Shown here: positions 35,744-44,391 of the stretch, piece after piece
Layout of the letters: every line of letters starts with the position of its first letter
Numbering within the stretch: position 1 is the stretch's first letter
Source: JAPUME01 sp964605715
GTDB lineage: Bacteria > Acidobacteriota > Terriglobia > UBA7540 > JAPUME01
Direction of reading: 5' to 3'
Assembly: GCA_964605715.1 (NCBI GenBank)
Contig: CAZSDV010000005.1
Coordinates: forward strand, 1 to 58,697
DNA: 58,697 bases
The notes under the pieces: model-generated
The model's input: only the letters and a program-made list of their open reading frames with translations
Databases searched by the model: none
What the model was told of the DNA's origin: nothing
Program-made: the position numbers and the translations under genes

Positions 35744-37279
35744 ATGGCTGATCCGGCAATAAACACTCACACACGATTGACCAGCGTTCGCTTGGTATCG
35801 CGAAATGTTGGTTTAAACATCATTGGCTTTGGTGTTCCACTGCTGGTGGCGGTGTTCACCATCCCTATACTAGTTCGTGGCCTGGGAACAGACCGCTTTG
35901 GTGTCCTTGCTCTGGCATGGATGGTCATTGGATATTTCAACTTGTTCGACCTGGGTCTTGGTCGGGCGGTGACTCAACTGGTGAGCGAGAAGCTGGGGGC
36001 AGGGAAGGAGCAAGAGCTTCCATCCTTGGTTTGGACTGCATTACTCCTTATGCTAGCCATGGGGGTTGTAGGGACATTAGTATCGAGTCTGTTATCCCCT
36101 TGGCTGGTCTACGATGTGCTTAAGATTCCTCAAGAGCTACGATCAGAGACCTTGAAATCTTTTTACTTGCTTGCTCTTTCTCTCCCTTTGGTCGTCAGCA
36201 CCTTAGGTCTCCGGGGTGTCTTGGAGGCGCATCAACGCTTCGGAATGGTTAATGCTATCCGTATCCCCATGGGAATATTCACATTCTTAGGCCCCTTGAT
36301 GGTCTTGCCTTTTTCCCAAAGCCTCTTCCTGGTGGTGGCTGTTTTGGTGGTAGGACGGTTGATCGCTTGGTTTGCTCATTTTCTCCTTTGCCTTTACGTC
36401 ATGCCTGCGTTGCGACAAGGCATCTCAGTACAACGTCAAGCTGTGAAACCATTGTTGCGTTTGGGCGGTTGGATGATGGTCTCCAACACGGTAAATCCAC
36501 TATTGGTTTATTTAGACCGATTTTTTATCGGTGCCCTGATTTCTGTTACCGCTGTATCTTACTACGCCATACCTTATGAGGTGGTGACAAAGCTCTGGAT
36601 CGTTTGTGCAGCTATTGTGGCTGTTTTATTTCCCGCTTTTTCCACCAGCTTCACTCGAGATCGTGACCACACTGCACTGCTCTTTTCCCGAGCTGTTAAA
36701 TACATATTCCTGGCCCTTTTTCCCCTTGTCCTGCTTATGATCACCTTTGCATACGAAGGACTCTATTTTTGGATGGGGGGCGAATTTTCCCAAAACAGCA
36801 GTCGTGTATTGCAGTGGCTGGCAGTTGGTGTGCTCCTTAGCAGTTTAACCTCAATACCTTTTGCATTGGTGCAGGGTGTTGGTCGGCCTGACCTTACCGC
36901 CAAGGTTCATCTCATTGAACTGCCATTTTATTTGCTTGGAATCTGGTGGCTGGTTAGAGCTTTCGGCATTGAAGGCGCTGCCATGGCTTGGACGTTACGA
37001 CATGTGGTAGATTCGTTGATTCTTTTTGGTATTGCTCAACGATTATCACCGTCTGGATTTCCTGCAATCCGTCGGGCAGCTATCATCATGGGAATATCTT
37101 CCCTCTTGTTTGCAATTGCGGTTATTCCAACTACCGTTGTTACAAAAGGAATTTTTCTTGTCCTGACACTCCTCTTTTTTATTTTTGCTACATGGTTTTA
37201 TATTCTCGTTCCTGAGGAGCAGGCCCTGTTACGGAAATTTCTCAAAGGAGCATCCGCCACCGGGGAGAGTAAAGCGTGA
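35744..37279 (+). CDS. Wzx-type oligosaccharide flippase
   Basis: The 511-residue protein is an integral membrane protein with about twelve to fourteen hydrophobic segments. They begin with IIGFGVPLLVAVFTIPILVR and the GLGRAVTQLVSEKLG loop, the signature of polysaccharide-biosynthesis MATE-like flippases. It should move lipid-linked repeat units across the inner membrane. The ATG at 35744 has only a weak ribosome site, and about 200 bases separate it from the formyltransferase gene, so it may start a new transcript. Both membrane and sequence patterns are strong. Confidence 0.9.
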   Translation: MADPAINTHTRLTSVRLVSRNVGLNIIGFGVPLLVAVFTIPILVRGLGTDRFGVLALAWMVIGYFNLFDLGLGRAVTQLVSEKLGAGKEQELPSLVWTALLLMLAMGVVGTLVSSLLSPWLVYDVLKIPQELRSETLKSFYLLALSLPLVVSTLGLRGVLEAHQRFGMVNAIRIPMGIFTFLGPLMVLPFSQSLFLVVAVLVVGRLIAWFAHFLLCLYVMPALRQGISVQRQAVKPLLRLGGWMMVSNTVNPLLVYLDRFFIGALISVTAVSYYAIPYEVVTKLWIVCAAIVAVLFPAFSTSFTRDRDHTALLFSRAVKYIFLALFPLVLLMITFAYEGLYFWMGGEFSQNSSRVLQWLAVGVLLSSLTSIPFALVQGVGRPDLTAKVHLIELPFYLLGIWWLVRAFGIEGAAMAWTLRHVVDSLILFGIAQRLSPSGFPAIRRAAIIMGISSLLFAIAVIPTTVVTKGIFLVLTLLFFIFATWFYILVPEEQALLRKFLKGASATGESKA

Positions 37280-37339
37280 TCAAATAGAGAGGAGGACTGC
37301 TTTGTTGCCTATAGGTCTGGACGGCGAGTCTCAGACGAC

Positions 37340-37384
37340 CATTACCCTTTGATTGCAACCTTGTGCCTGAGAAGAAGGGTAATG
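37340..37384. repeat. Ten-base inverted repeat between flippase and oxygenase genes
   Basis: CATTACCCTT at 37340-37349 is exactly complementary to AAGGGTAATG at 37375-37384, with 25 bases between. No T-run follows on either strand, so it is not a classic terminator. It lies at the border between the plus-strand flippase and the inverted oxygenase gene and may be a transcription barrier or an insertion scar. Confidence 0.4.
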
Positions 37385-37442
37385 AGAAGGCTAAACGAGG
37401 TATGATTAATTGGAAGGAAAGAGTGTTGAGTTGTTAATGGGC

Positions 37443-38195
37443 TTAGAAATTTTTGGAGAATCTATCTTTCATGTGGGCTCTTTCTATTCCTAATTGACGA
37501 ATCTCATCATCATCTTCTGGTCGTGCTACGAATAGCGCTTTAACCCTATCGGTTGCTTTGCTACGCTTCATAAGGCTAACAGTCATCATTTTCCTGTTAA
37601 ACTTAGTTACCGGAACTCCATGGTAGGATTTATCTGAATTGAAGAGAATCACCATGCGGTTGTTTAAGGGTTCGATGGAGTGTGTTTTCTTTGTCATGTC
37701 CCCATTCCATATCTCAAGACAGCCCTCATCACGCTTCCTATCGTAATTTTTATTAAAATAGACGATAATTGTTAATTCTCTTCTGAGGCCGCTATCAAGG
37801 TGCTTCCTTGCATCACTATGAATAAGCTGATAACCATTTGGTAAAGTTTGCCTAAGCCCAGACCACCTTCCATAATCATCAGCAAGTAAACCTTTGATTG
37901 ATGTTATCTTTTCATAGAAAGATATAGACTCTTTGCTATTTAAATTTTCAAGCATCTTAGCAAAACATTCGGGAATATTTCCCTTGCCACTCATAGCTAG
38001 CATATTGCCTTCAAGTTTATTGTTGCTGTCGCCTACATTTGCGTAGCCCTTGTTCCATCTTTTGTCAGATTGACTCGGCCAGTTCGTTAAGGCAGTTTCG
38101 CAAAATCCTTCTTCAAAAATATTATCCAATACCCATACTCCGTAGGTTTTTTCATAGCATTTAAGTTGAAAGTCTTTGTTAAATATGGTTCCCAT
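37443..38195 (-). CDS. 2-oxoglutarate/Fe(II) oxygenase-like protein
   Basis: The iron motif is HSD (His126, Asp128) within YQLIHSDARKH, and the distal His192 is in SYHGVP. Arg201 in KFNRKMMTV would bind 2-oxoglutarate. This matches the double-stranded beta-helix dioxygenases of the prolyl-hydroxylase-like group. Numbering is from the ATG at 38195; a TTG at 38210 could add five residues. It is the only minus-strand gene inside the cluster. Its sequence is visibly richer in A/T and Lys/Asn than its neighbours, suggesting separate origin. The substrate may be a sugar, lipid or protein and is not predictable. Confidence 0.83.
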   Translation of the reverse strand: MGTIFNKDFQLKCYEKTYGVWVLDNIFEEGFCETALTNWPSQSDKRWNKGYANVGDSNNKLEGNMLAMSGKGNIPECFAKMLENLNSKESISFYEKITSIKGLLADDYGRWSGLRQTLPNGYQLIHSDARKHLDSGLRRELTIIVYFNKNYDRKRDEGCLEIWNGDMTKKTHSIEPLNNRMVILFNSDKSYHGVPVTKFNRKMMTVSLMKRSKATDRVKALFVARPEDDDEIRQLGIERAHMKDRFSKNF

Positions 38196-38466
38196 AATTT
38201 TTTTTAACAATTAGATCACTGTAATGTTTGTTCATCAGCAGGTGATGATTTCCTCAAAAAGAACCATCCTCAGGATACGAAGAGTAGGGGCCCGCCTTCT
38301 GCGACGCCCTCATACTCGATTTGTAGGATATAATAACCAAGGAGATCAAATCAAAAAATTCTCTTAGGGGAAGAGGTCAATACGAAAAATTAGCCTAGAG
38401 TATTTTCCAGAAAGTACTCTAATATCAGTACCTAATGATATTTCTTGAGTCGAGGTTGAAAAAGAT

Positions 38467-39660
38467 ATGCCAAAAGTATCAGTCATCATTCCCACTCTAG
38501 ATCGTGCCCATTTGTTGCGCTGGTCATTGAAGAGCGCCGTGGAGCAAGTCTATGGGGATTTGGAAATCCTTGTATGTGATGACCATTCAACAGATAACAC
38601 CAAAGAGGTAGTGGATTCCTTTGATTCAAAGAATATTGTCTATGTAAGGGCTCCTGAGCGACTCAATATGGCAGACACTTTTGAATATGCCTTGAGCCGG
38701 GCAAGCGGTGAATACCTTCATTTCCTTATGGATGATGCTTATCTCTTCCCGGATTGCATAAGTTTGGCCATGAGGGAAATGAATGCGTTCAATGTGAAGC
38801 TTGCAATGTGGTTTTTTTGCGGATATGTCCATTCCGAGTGGATAGAGTTGCAAAGAAGAAACACCTTGTATATTCCAAAGGCTACCTGCAAATCTTATCT
38901 GTTGAATAGCAGGAAAATACTGGAAAAGATTTTCGAAAACACTCGATATCAAACGTTTCCGAGATCCCTTAATTCCCTATGCCATCGGTCGATTATTGAG
39001 AGAGCAGTTGATATTCAGGGCCGATTCTTTCACTACCCCTGCCCTGATCAGAGTTCAGGAATAGGCATGTTGATGAATACCTCTGAGTTTTTGGTAATAG
39101 ACGATTTGTTGCATTTAGATGGCGTTACTGCTGAGAGTGTTGGCCCAAGTCAGAGTTTTAATTTTGGAAAGACTGCTCAGGAATTTTATCAGAGCTTTGG
39201 AACAAAATTAGCAGATGTTACTTTTCTTGGCATACCGGTTACTCACGCTCTGAACATCATGAGCTTTGAAAAAGTAGGGAGCTTTTATCCAGATAGGTGC
39301 CTTACGCAAAATATGACAAACGCACTGGGTGAGATCGTAGATAATCTTGCAAAGCTGCAAGCGTACGGGTCAGATATGGATGCTTATTGGCAAATCTTCA
39401 ACAAACACGTAGCCACCCAATCTTTCAACGTAAAGCTTGCTGTTATAAAAAGAAAGCTCAAGGCCAAACTAAAATGGGCCTGTGTAAAAAGGATTCGCTC
39501 TTCTCGCTATTTATACCGTCTTGAAGGATTGATAAGAGGATTTAAAATAATGAAAGGGAGTAAGTTTAAATTCAGTAACATTGGAGAGTGCGCAAAGGTT
39601 GCAAATGCTCAGCGGGCCCCTTTCCGAGGTGCAGGTGGCATAAGAATGGAGAGGAAGTAA
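38467..39660 (+). CDS. Glycosyltransferase family 2
   Basis: The N-terminus VSVIIPTLDRAHLLRWSLKS, followed by DLEILVCDDHSTDNT and YLHFLMDDAYLFPD, is the GT-A fold with the metal-binding acidic motif near residue 93. Length is 397 residues. The C-terminal half, including a Lys/Arg-rich end, is unassigned and may bind membrane. It should add one sugar to the growing lipid-linked unit. GAGG at 38452 lies before the ATG. Two small hairpins lie just upstream of it. Confidence 0.87.
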   Translation: MPKVSVIIPTLDRAHLLRWSLKSAVEQVYGDLEILVCDDHSTDNTKEVVDSFDSKNIVYVRAPERLNMADTFEYALSRASGEYLHFLMDDAYLFPDCISLAMREMNAFNVKLAMWFFCGYVHSEWIELQRRNTLYIPKATCKSYLLNSRKILEKIFENTRYQTFPRSLNSLCHRSIIERAVDIQGRFFHYPCPDQSSGIGMLMNTSEFLVIDDLLHLDGVTAESVGPSQSFNFGKTAQEFYQSFGTKLADVTFLGIPVTHALNIMSFEKVGSFYPDRCLTQNMTNALGEIVDNLAKLQAYGSDMDAYWQIFNKHVATQSFNVKLAVIKRKLKAKLKWACVKRIRSSRYLYRLEGLIRGFKIMKGSKFKFSNIGECAKVANAQRAPFRGAGGIRMERK

Positions 39661-39676
39661 GAGGGGGAGCACGGTA

Positions 39677-41157
39677 ATGAGAAAATGGTTGCTCTTTCTG
39701 ATGGTAGTGGCGATTGGTATCGCACCCAGGATCCCTCTGCCCATAGTGATCCCAGGACGACGTTTTGACCTTAGAGTGGAAGATGTGATTCTTATCGTCA
39801 TCCTTTATTGTTGGGTTCTTTACCTTTTCGTGCAGCCAAAGATAGATGGAACACCCCTATTCATGCAGCTTGGTTTCTATATCGGAGTTGCTGTTTTTGC
39901 CACTTCTTTCAGCCTGATTACTTCTGATCTTGGTACCATCAGATCTTTTTTTTACCTGCTCAAAGAGCTTGAGTACTTCATTATTTTTTTCATTGTTGCA
40001 AACACGCTCAATACAGAATCAGATCTCAAGGTAGTGATTAATTTGATGTTGTTAGTTGGATTCTGCAATGCAGCTTGGGTTGTGTTTCAGCTCGCGACAG
40101 GTCAGGCTTATCAGTTATTCTATGTATCGGGAGGAACACTCCCCATGGATGCTTATCAAACTGCGGGTCAGTTGGTAGGCTACGGACCTAGGCTTATTGG
40201 GGAAGTCAATCCGCTTGCCACGGGCGGTTNNNNNNNNNNCCACAAGCAAGACCGACACGAGCCAATGACTCCGCTGAGGTCGTTCAGCTGCTGCCCTCGG
40301 CCGATGTCCTGCAAGATCCCCTGTCGGTTGCCGGCCCCCGGGACCCGCTTGCCACGGGCGGTTTATTTATGGTGGTGTTTCTCCTGGCGTTAAGTCTAAT
40401 GCTTTATTCTAAAGCAAAAAAACCAATGTTGATTTATGGCATACTCAGCGCCTTATTTCTATTGGGGATACTAGGCTGTGGTTCTAGGGTTTCTCTAATG
40501 GGGGCCATTGTTGGCTCTGTTATCCTTCTAAAGATAACTGGCAGAGCTCCTAAAATACTCCCGACTCTCCTTATATTAGTAGGATTATCCTTGTTGGTGA
40601 GTCCACTCATTCCTGCCATAGGAACGTCACGATTTTCCGTCGCAGGAATTACGAAATCTTTCTTTTTCAGGTGGCAGGAAATTTGGGGGCCGATTCTTGA
40701 AAATCTTACTGCACAAGTTATTTTTGGATACGGCAAGGGTTCCTTAGGCACGATTCGGGGCCTAGGTGACGGTGAGGCACATAATCACTTTCTCCGCGTT
40801 GTTCTAGAGACCGGAATTTTTGGCTTAATGGGTTTCATTTGGTTACTCCATCGGATAGTCTCAATCTCTTGGAATTTGTCCAAGAAAGGTAAACTTTTTG
40901 TTAGTAAGCCTTTGAGTTGCTCAACGATAGCGGTAACCACGGCGCTTATACTGGGTGCTACGGTACAGGATGTCTTTGTGCCCGTGATTCTTAATGAATT
41001 CTGGTGGATTCTCATTGGATTAATGGTGGTTTCCTACCGTATTGAAGGTGGCCACAAGCAAGAGTTAGCCAATGATACCAAGGTCAGCTTATTCGGGGCC
41101 CAGAAGAGGCACTCTATGGTGGTTGGCGCTACTGATACCTCTTTCCTAAAAACGTAA
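39677..41157 (+). CDS. O-antigen polymerase/ligase-like membrane protein (Wzy/WaaL type), broken by an assembly gap
   Basis: The first part (39677 to about 40229) and second part (40369 to 41157) together look like one multi-spanning protein. Hydrophobic segments include LLFLMVVAIGIAPRIPLP, VILIVILYCWVLYLFV, FLLGILGCGSRVSLMGAIVG and GLSLLVSPLIPAIG. GYGKGSLGTIRGLGDGEAHN and HFLRVVLETGIFGLMG match the Wzy_C motif near the C-terminus. GGGGGAG precedes the ATG. Joining the 19-base repeats on both sides of the Ns restores a continuous frame of about 448 residues. The intervening sequence is probably not real. Confidence 0.8.
40211..40363 (+). other. Assembly gap with flanking 19-base duplication and GC-rich filler
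   Basis: Bases 40230-40239 are Ns. The 19 bases at 40211-40229 (CCGCTTGCCACGGGCGGTT) recur exactly at 40345-40363. Between the Ns and the second copy lie about 105 bases much richer in G+C than the surrounding genes. Deleting 134 bases between the repeats joins the two halves of the membrane protein gene in frame. Confidence 0.88.
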
Positions 41158-41305
41158 ATCGAACAAGTGAGTTTTACGCTTATAAGTTGCGAGCAACTTA
41201 ATAAGAAAAAGCAGCATTCTGTGCCCACTTAACAAAAGGCTCTTGGTTGTTCCTGCAGGTAGACTGTCAGCGGGTGTCCGATGTACTGATCTATGGGGTG
41301 GAGTA

Positions 41306-42205
41306 ATGGCGATAGATAGCCTTCCAACAAATAAGAGAGTAGACGATCAAGTGGGGAAATTACTAAGTGATACTGAAACCCATGGGTGGAAAAAAGCGTT
41401 CTATGAGTTTTCCAAGGCAGAGATAGGAAGTGGTGGGACCGTACCAGAAGACCAAAGAATTGCAGATTGGAAGTATTTATTGCCTTTAAATAGAGACACT
41501 CGCGCTTTGGTCTTTGGGTGCGGGTGGGGCACGGTTGCGGTCGCTTTATCTGAAATATGTGGAACAGTGAGTGTCATTGATTCTGATTGCGAAAAACTAT
41601 CTTTTCTTAATGGCCGAAAAAAACAACAGCGAATAGATAACCTGTACCCTATTTACGTGAAGGATAGATCAGGTTTCCCGTTTTCGGAAAGCTCATTTGA
41701 TCTTGTATCTGTGGGAGGACATTCCTGGGGTGTGAATCAGCCCGTTGAAGTGCGTGACATTGTCCGGGATGCACATGGTCTTTTGAAGGATGGTGGCACA
41801 GTGTATCTTTCCTTCCGCAATCGGCTCGCCTTTCAGGACTTGCTTAAGTGGGGAAAAAGCAGTGCACCTTTTCGTCTCCATACGGCCTATGGTTACAGGC
41901 GCATACTCCAAGCAGAAGGTTTTTCTGAGATTCAGTTTTATGCGCCTTTGCCGCGCTATGACGGCATCCCTTTATTTTACCTTCCGCTGGAGAACAGCCA
42001 CGCTCTAAATTTTTTCTTGCGCAATATTTTTCCACTTTTTGAGATGGTTTCTCCTGAAGTTAAGCGCGCCTATGCCATGGAATATGCAGTTGCAAAGCTT
42101 GGCGTTCGCCTTACTCTACTTTTCAGGCTTGCAACCTTGGCTAAAATCTTTGTTCCTGGTTTCAATATTGTTGCAAAGAAAACGGGAAAAGGTACCGGTA
42201 AATAG
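41306..42205 (+). CDS. Class I SAM-dependent methyltransferase
   Basis: The SAM-binding motif is ALVFGCGWGTVAVALSE, with the acidic residue in VSVIDSDCEKL. A further motif is FDLVSVGGHSWGVNQPVE, then LLKDGGTVYLSFRN. The C-terminus is hydrophobic (VRLTLLFRLATLAKIFVPGF), as in membrane-associated sugar methyltransferases. The ATG at 41306 is taken because GGGG at 41295-41298 gives better spacing than the longer start at 41243. It abuts the kinase-like gene by one base, suggesting cotranscription. The acceptor is unknown, but a sugar O-methyl group is likely. Confidence 0.82.
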   Translation: MAIDSLPTNKRVDDQVGKLLSDTETHGWKKAFYEFSKAEIGSGGTVPEDQRIADWKYLLPLNRDTRALVFGCGWGTVAVALSEICGTVSVIDSDCEKLSFLNGRKKQQRIDNLYPIYVKDRSGFPFSESSFDLVSVGGHSWGVNQPVEVRDIVRDAHGLLKDGGTVYLSFRNRLAFQDLLKWGKSSAPFRLHTAYGYRRILQAEGFSEIQFYAPLPRYDGIPLFYLPLENSHALNFFLRNIFPLFEMVSPEVKRAYAMEYAVAKLGVRLTLLFRLATLAKIFVPGFNIVAKKTGKGTGK

Positions 42206-42206
42206 A

Positions 42207-43301
42207 ATGCTCCCTGATTTGAGTAGGCGTATCCTTGCTGGTTGGCGTGATTTCTTTCCGGTCGCAGACAAGCCAGAAACTCTTTGCTATATGGGCATAC
42301 CTGGATCTGTTGAGGGAGGGACAACCACCTTCTTGGCCTTTCCTAAGGGATGCCCCAGGCCGTCATTTGTGGTGAAAATTCATAGAGATCCCGGCGAGCA
42401 GGCTCGAGTCTTTATCGAGAGGGATATTCTTAATCACCTGCAGGAAAAAGGTGGCTTGTTAGCAGAATCAGTACCGAAGCTGATTTTGTGCGAGAAGATA
42501 GCTGACCAATGGGTTCTGGTCGAGTCAGTACTGGATGGTAGCCCGATGACTGCTACCATGACCGATGGTGGAATGCCAGAGCTTAAAGAGGCTAAACGCA
42601 ACATTAGTCTTGCGGCAAACTGGTTGGTAGAATTGCGTGCTGTAACCCGTGCTGAGTCAACTCCCCTCCTTGGGCAATTGAAAGAAGGGGGGTTAAAGAC
42701 GATCAGTGAGTTTTCGAACACCTTTGAACTATCGAAGAGCGAGAAGGATTATCTGAGTGAGATTGGCAATAGTCTAAAAGTCACAGAGGACTTCGGGTGG
42801 TTTATACAGCAAGGCGATTTTTGTCGTCACAATATCCTAGTATCTCAGAATACAGGCAGCATAAAAGAGATGGGTGTGATCGATTGGACATTTGGGAAGC
42901 GAGCAGGACTACCTCTTCATGATCTATTCTTTTTTATTACGACATACTTCCTTCAAATAAGAAAAGGTCATGGGTTGAGGGGCTTCATCCAGGCCTTTGA
43001 AGCAACATTTTTCGATAGGAATCCGTTTAGCAAAATGGTGAAACAATGCGTTAGCGAACATTGCCTGAAGGTGGATGTGGATGTCTCGCAGGTAAAAAAT
43101 TTATTTGCCATGTTTGTAGTGGAAAGAGCCATGTTTGAGTTTGAGCAAATGGTACAGTGTGCGAAACGTGGTGGATTGCCCCGCTTCACACTCTACTTGG
43201 CTAGTCAGGAAAATTTGGATTATTCTCAAGCCACCAAGGCGCAGTTTTGGATTCACTTTTTTAAGGCGTTTGTAGCGTTGAGATGTAAATTTCTTACCTG
43301 A
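42207..43301 (+). CDS. Aminoglycoside phosphotransferase / choline kinase-like protein
   Basis: The ATG at 42207 follows the methyltransferase stop directly; the longer frame from 42039 would overlap it and is rejected. The catalytic loop is FIQQGDFCRHNILVS, with the Asp of GDF, and the metal motif is GVIDWTFGKRAGLPLHDL. These are the HGDxxxxN and DxD-like sites of the APH/choline kinase fold, here with Gln in place of His. The N-lobe has PSFVVKIHRD with the ATP-binding Lys. It may phosphorylate a sugar or a polyol. The substrate cannot be identified. Confidence 0.78.
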   Translation: MLPDLSRRILAGWRDFFPVADKPETLCYMGIPGSVEGGTTTFLAFPKGCPRPSFVVKIHRDPGEQARVFIERDILNHLQEKGGLLAESVPKLILCEKIADQWVLVESVLDGSPMTATMTDGGMPELKEAKRNISLAANWLVELRAVTRAESTPLLGQLKEGGLKTISEFSNTFELSKSEKDYLSEIGNSLKVTEDFGWFIQQGDFCRHNILVSQNTGSIKEMGVIDWTFGKRAGLPLHDLFFFITTYFLQIRKGHGLRGFIQAFEATFFDRNPFSKMVKQCVSEHCLKVDVDVSQVKNLFAMFVVERAMFEFEQMVQCAKRGGLPRFTLYLASQENLDYSQATKAQFWIHFFKAFVALRCKFLT

Positions 43302-43341
43302 GAAGGTAGCATACTGATAGATGCGAAGAGGTGACGACTCT

Positions 43342-44370
43342 ATGCCTAAAGCAGCTTATGTTTCCATCATCATTCCATGTCGCAATGAAGAGCGGTTTAT
43401 TGGGGAATGTCTGGATTCTATTGTTGCCAGTGATCACCCGAAAGATAGACTTGAGGTTTTGGTGGTTGACGGCATGAGCGATGATAAGACGCTAGAAATT
43501 TTAGAGGAATATGCTCGCCAGTTTTCTTTTATCAGAGTGGTAGCGAACCCCAAGAGGTCGAGGTCGCATGCTCTAAATTTAGGGGTGGAGCATTCCCGGG
43601 GCGAGTTTATCTTCAGAGTTGATGGCCATTCTGCCCTTGAAAGTAACTATGTGTCGCAATGCCTAAGGTATATGGAGGAATATTCCGCTGACAGGGTAGG
43701 GGGCCGGGTGAAAATTATTCCCCAAGATAATACGTTGATGGGGAACGCTATTGCACTGGCATTAACTTCTCGATTTGGAGTTGGTAATGCTCGATTTAAG
43801 ACCGCCTTAAAAGCGGATCCTCCTGAGTGGGTAGACACCGTGATGGTCTGGTGTTGCAAGAAGGATCTTTTTAGAAAAACGGGACTGTTTAATGTTGAAA
43901 TTGAGCAAAGTGAGGATATGGAGTATAGCGTACGGCTTAGCAAGCATGGCGGAAAGACACTTTTGGTGCCAAGTATTCAAAGCCACTATTATGCCCGATC
44001 CAGATTGAAAGCTTGCTGGGAGCGCAATTTCAGCTATGGCGTCTGGGCTATTTTGCCTTTCAAATACACCAGCGGTGTGCCACTTTCCCTTAGGCATTTG
44101 GTACCGCTTGTCTTTGTTGGGAGCTTGGTCGGTTTCGGAGTGTTATCCCTGATAATGAAGTTCTTTTTTCCTCTGTTTCTTGCTATTTTCGGTTCGTACT
44201 TATCTGTTAGTGGAGGGTTTTCAATGGCATTGTCTTTTCGGGAGAGAAATTTAAGATATTTTTTTGTTTTACCAGTAGTATTTGCGACTTTTCATTTTTC
44301 TTATGGTCTGGGTTCCTTAAGGGGCCTTGTAAGCCTTAGCGCTTCAAAGCTGACTGGGTGTTCTAAATAG
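43342..44370 (+). CDS. Glycosyltransferase family 2 with C-terminal membrane segments (ExoA-like)
   Basis: VSIIIPCRNEERFIGECLDS with LEVLVVDGMSDDKT and FIFRVDGHSALES forms the GT-A core, with the metal motif around VDGH. A later QSEDMEYSVRLSKHG segment is typical of ExoA-type enzymes. Two hydrophobic stretches near the C-terminus (VFVGSLVGFGVLSLI, FFPLFLAIFGSYLSVSG) anchor it. GAGGTG at 43327-43332 supports the ATG at 43342, though an earlier ATG at 43321 is in frame. It probably extends the lipid-linked chain. Donor and linkage are unknown. Confidence 0.85.
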   Translation: MPKAAYVSIIIPCRNEERFIGECLDSIVASDHPKDRLEVLVVDGMSDDKTLEILEEYARQFSFIRVVANPKRSRSHALNLGVEHSRGEFIFRVDGHSALESNYVSQCLRYMEEYSADRVGGRVKIIPQDNTLMGNAIALALTSRFGVGNARFKTALKADPPEWVDTVMVWCCKKDLFRKTGLFNVEIEQSEDMEYSVRLSKHGGKTLLVPSIQSHYYARSRLKACWERNFSYGVWAILPFKYTSGVPLSLRHLVPLVFVGSLVGFGVLSLIMKFFFPLFLAIFGSYLSVSGGFSMALSFRERNLRYFFVLPVVFATFHFSYGLGSLRGLVSLSASKLTGCSK

Positions 44371-44391
44371 AGGGGGTTGTACCACGGGTTT

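Noticed and set aside
42039..42206. N-terminal extension of the kinase-like gene
   Set aside because: It would overlap the methyltransferase C-terminus in another frame; the ATG at 42207 directly after the stop fits better.
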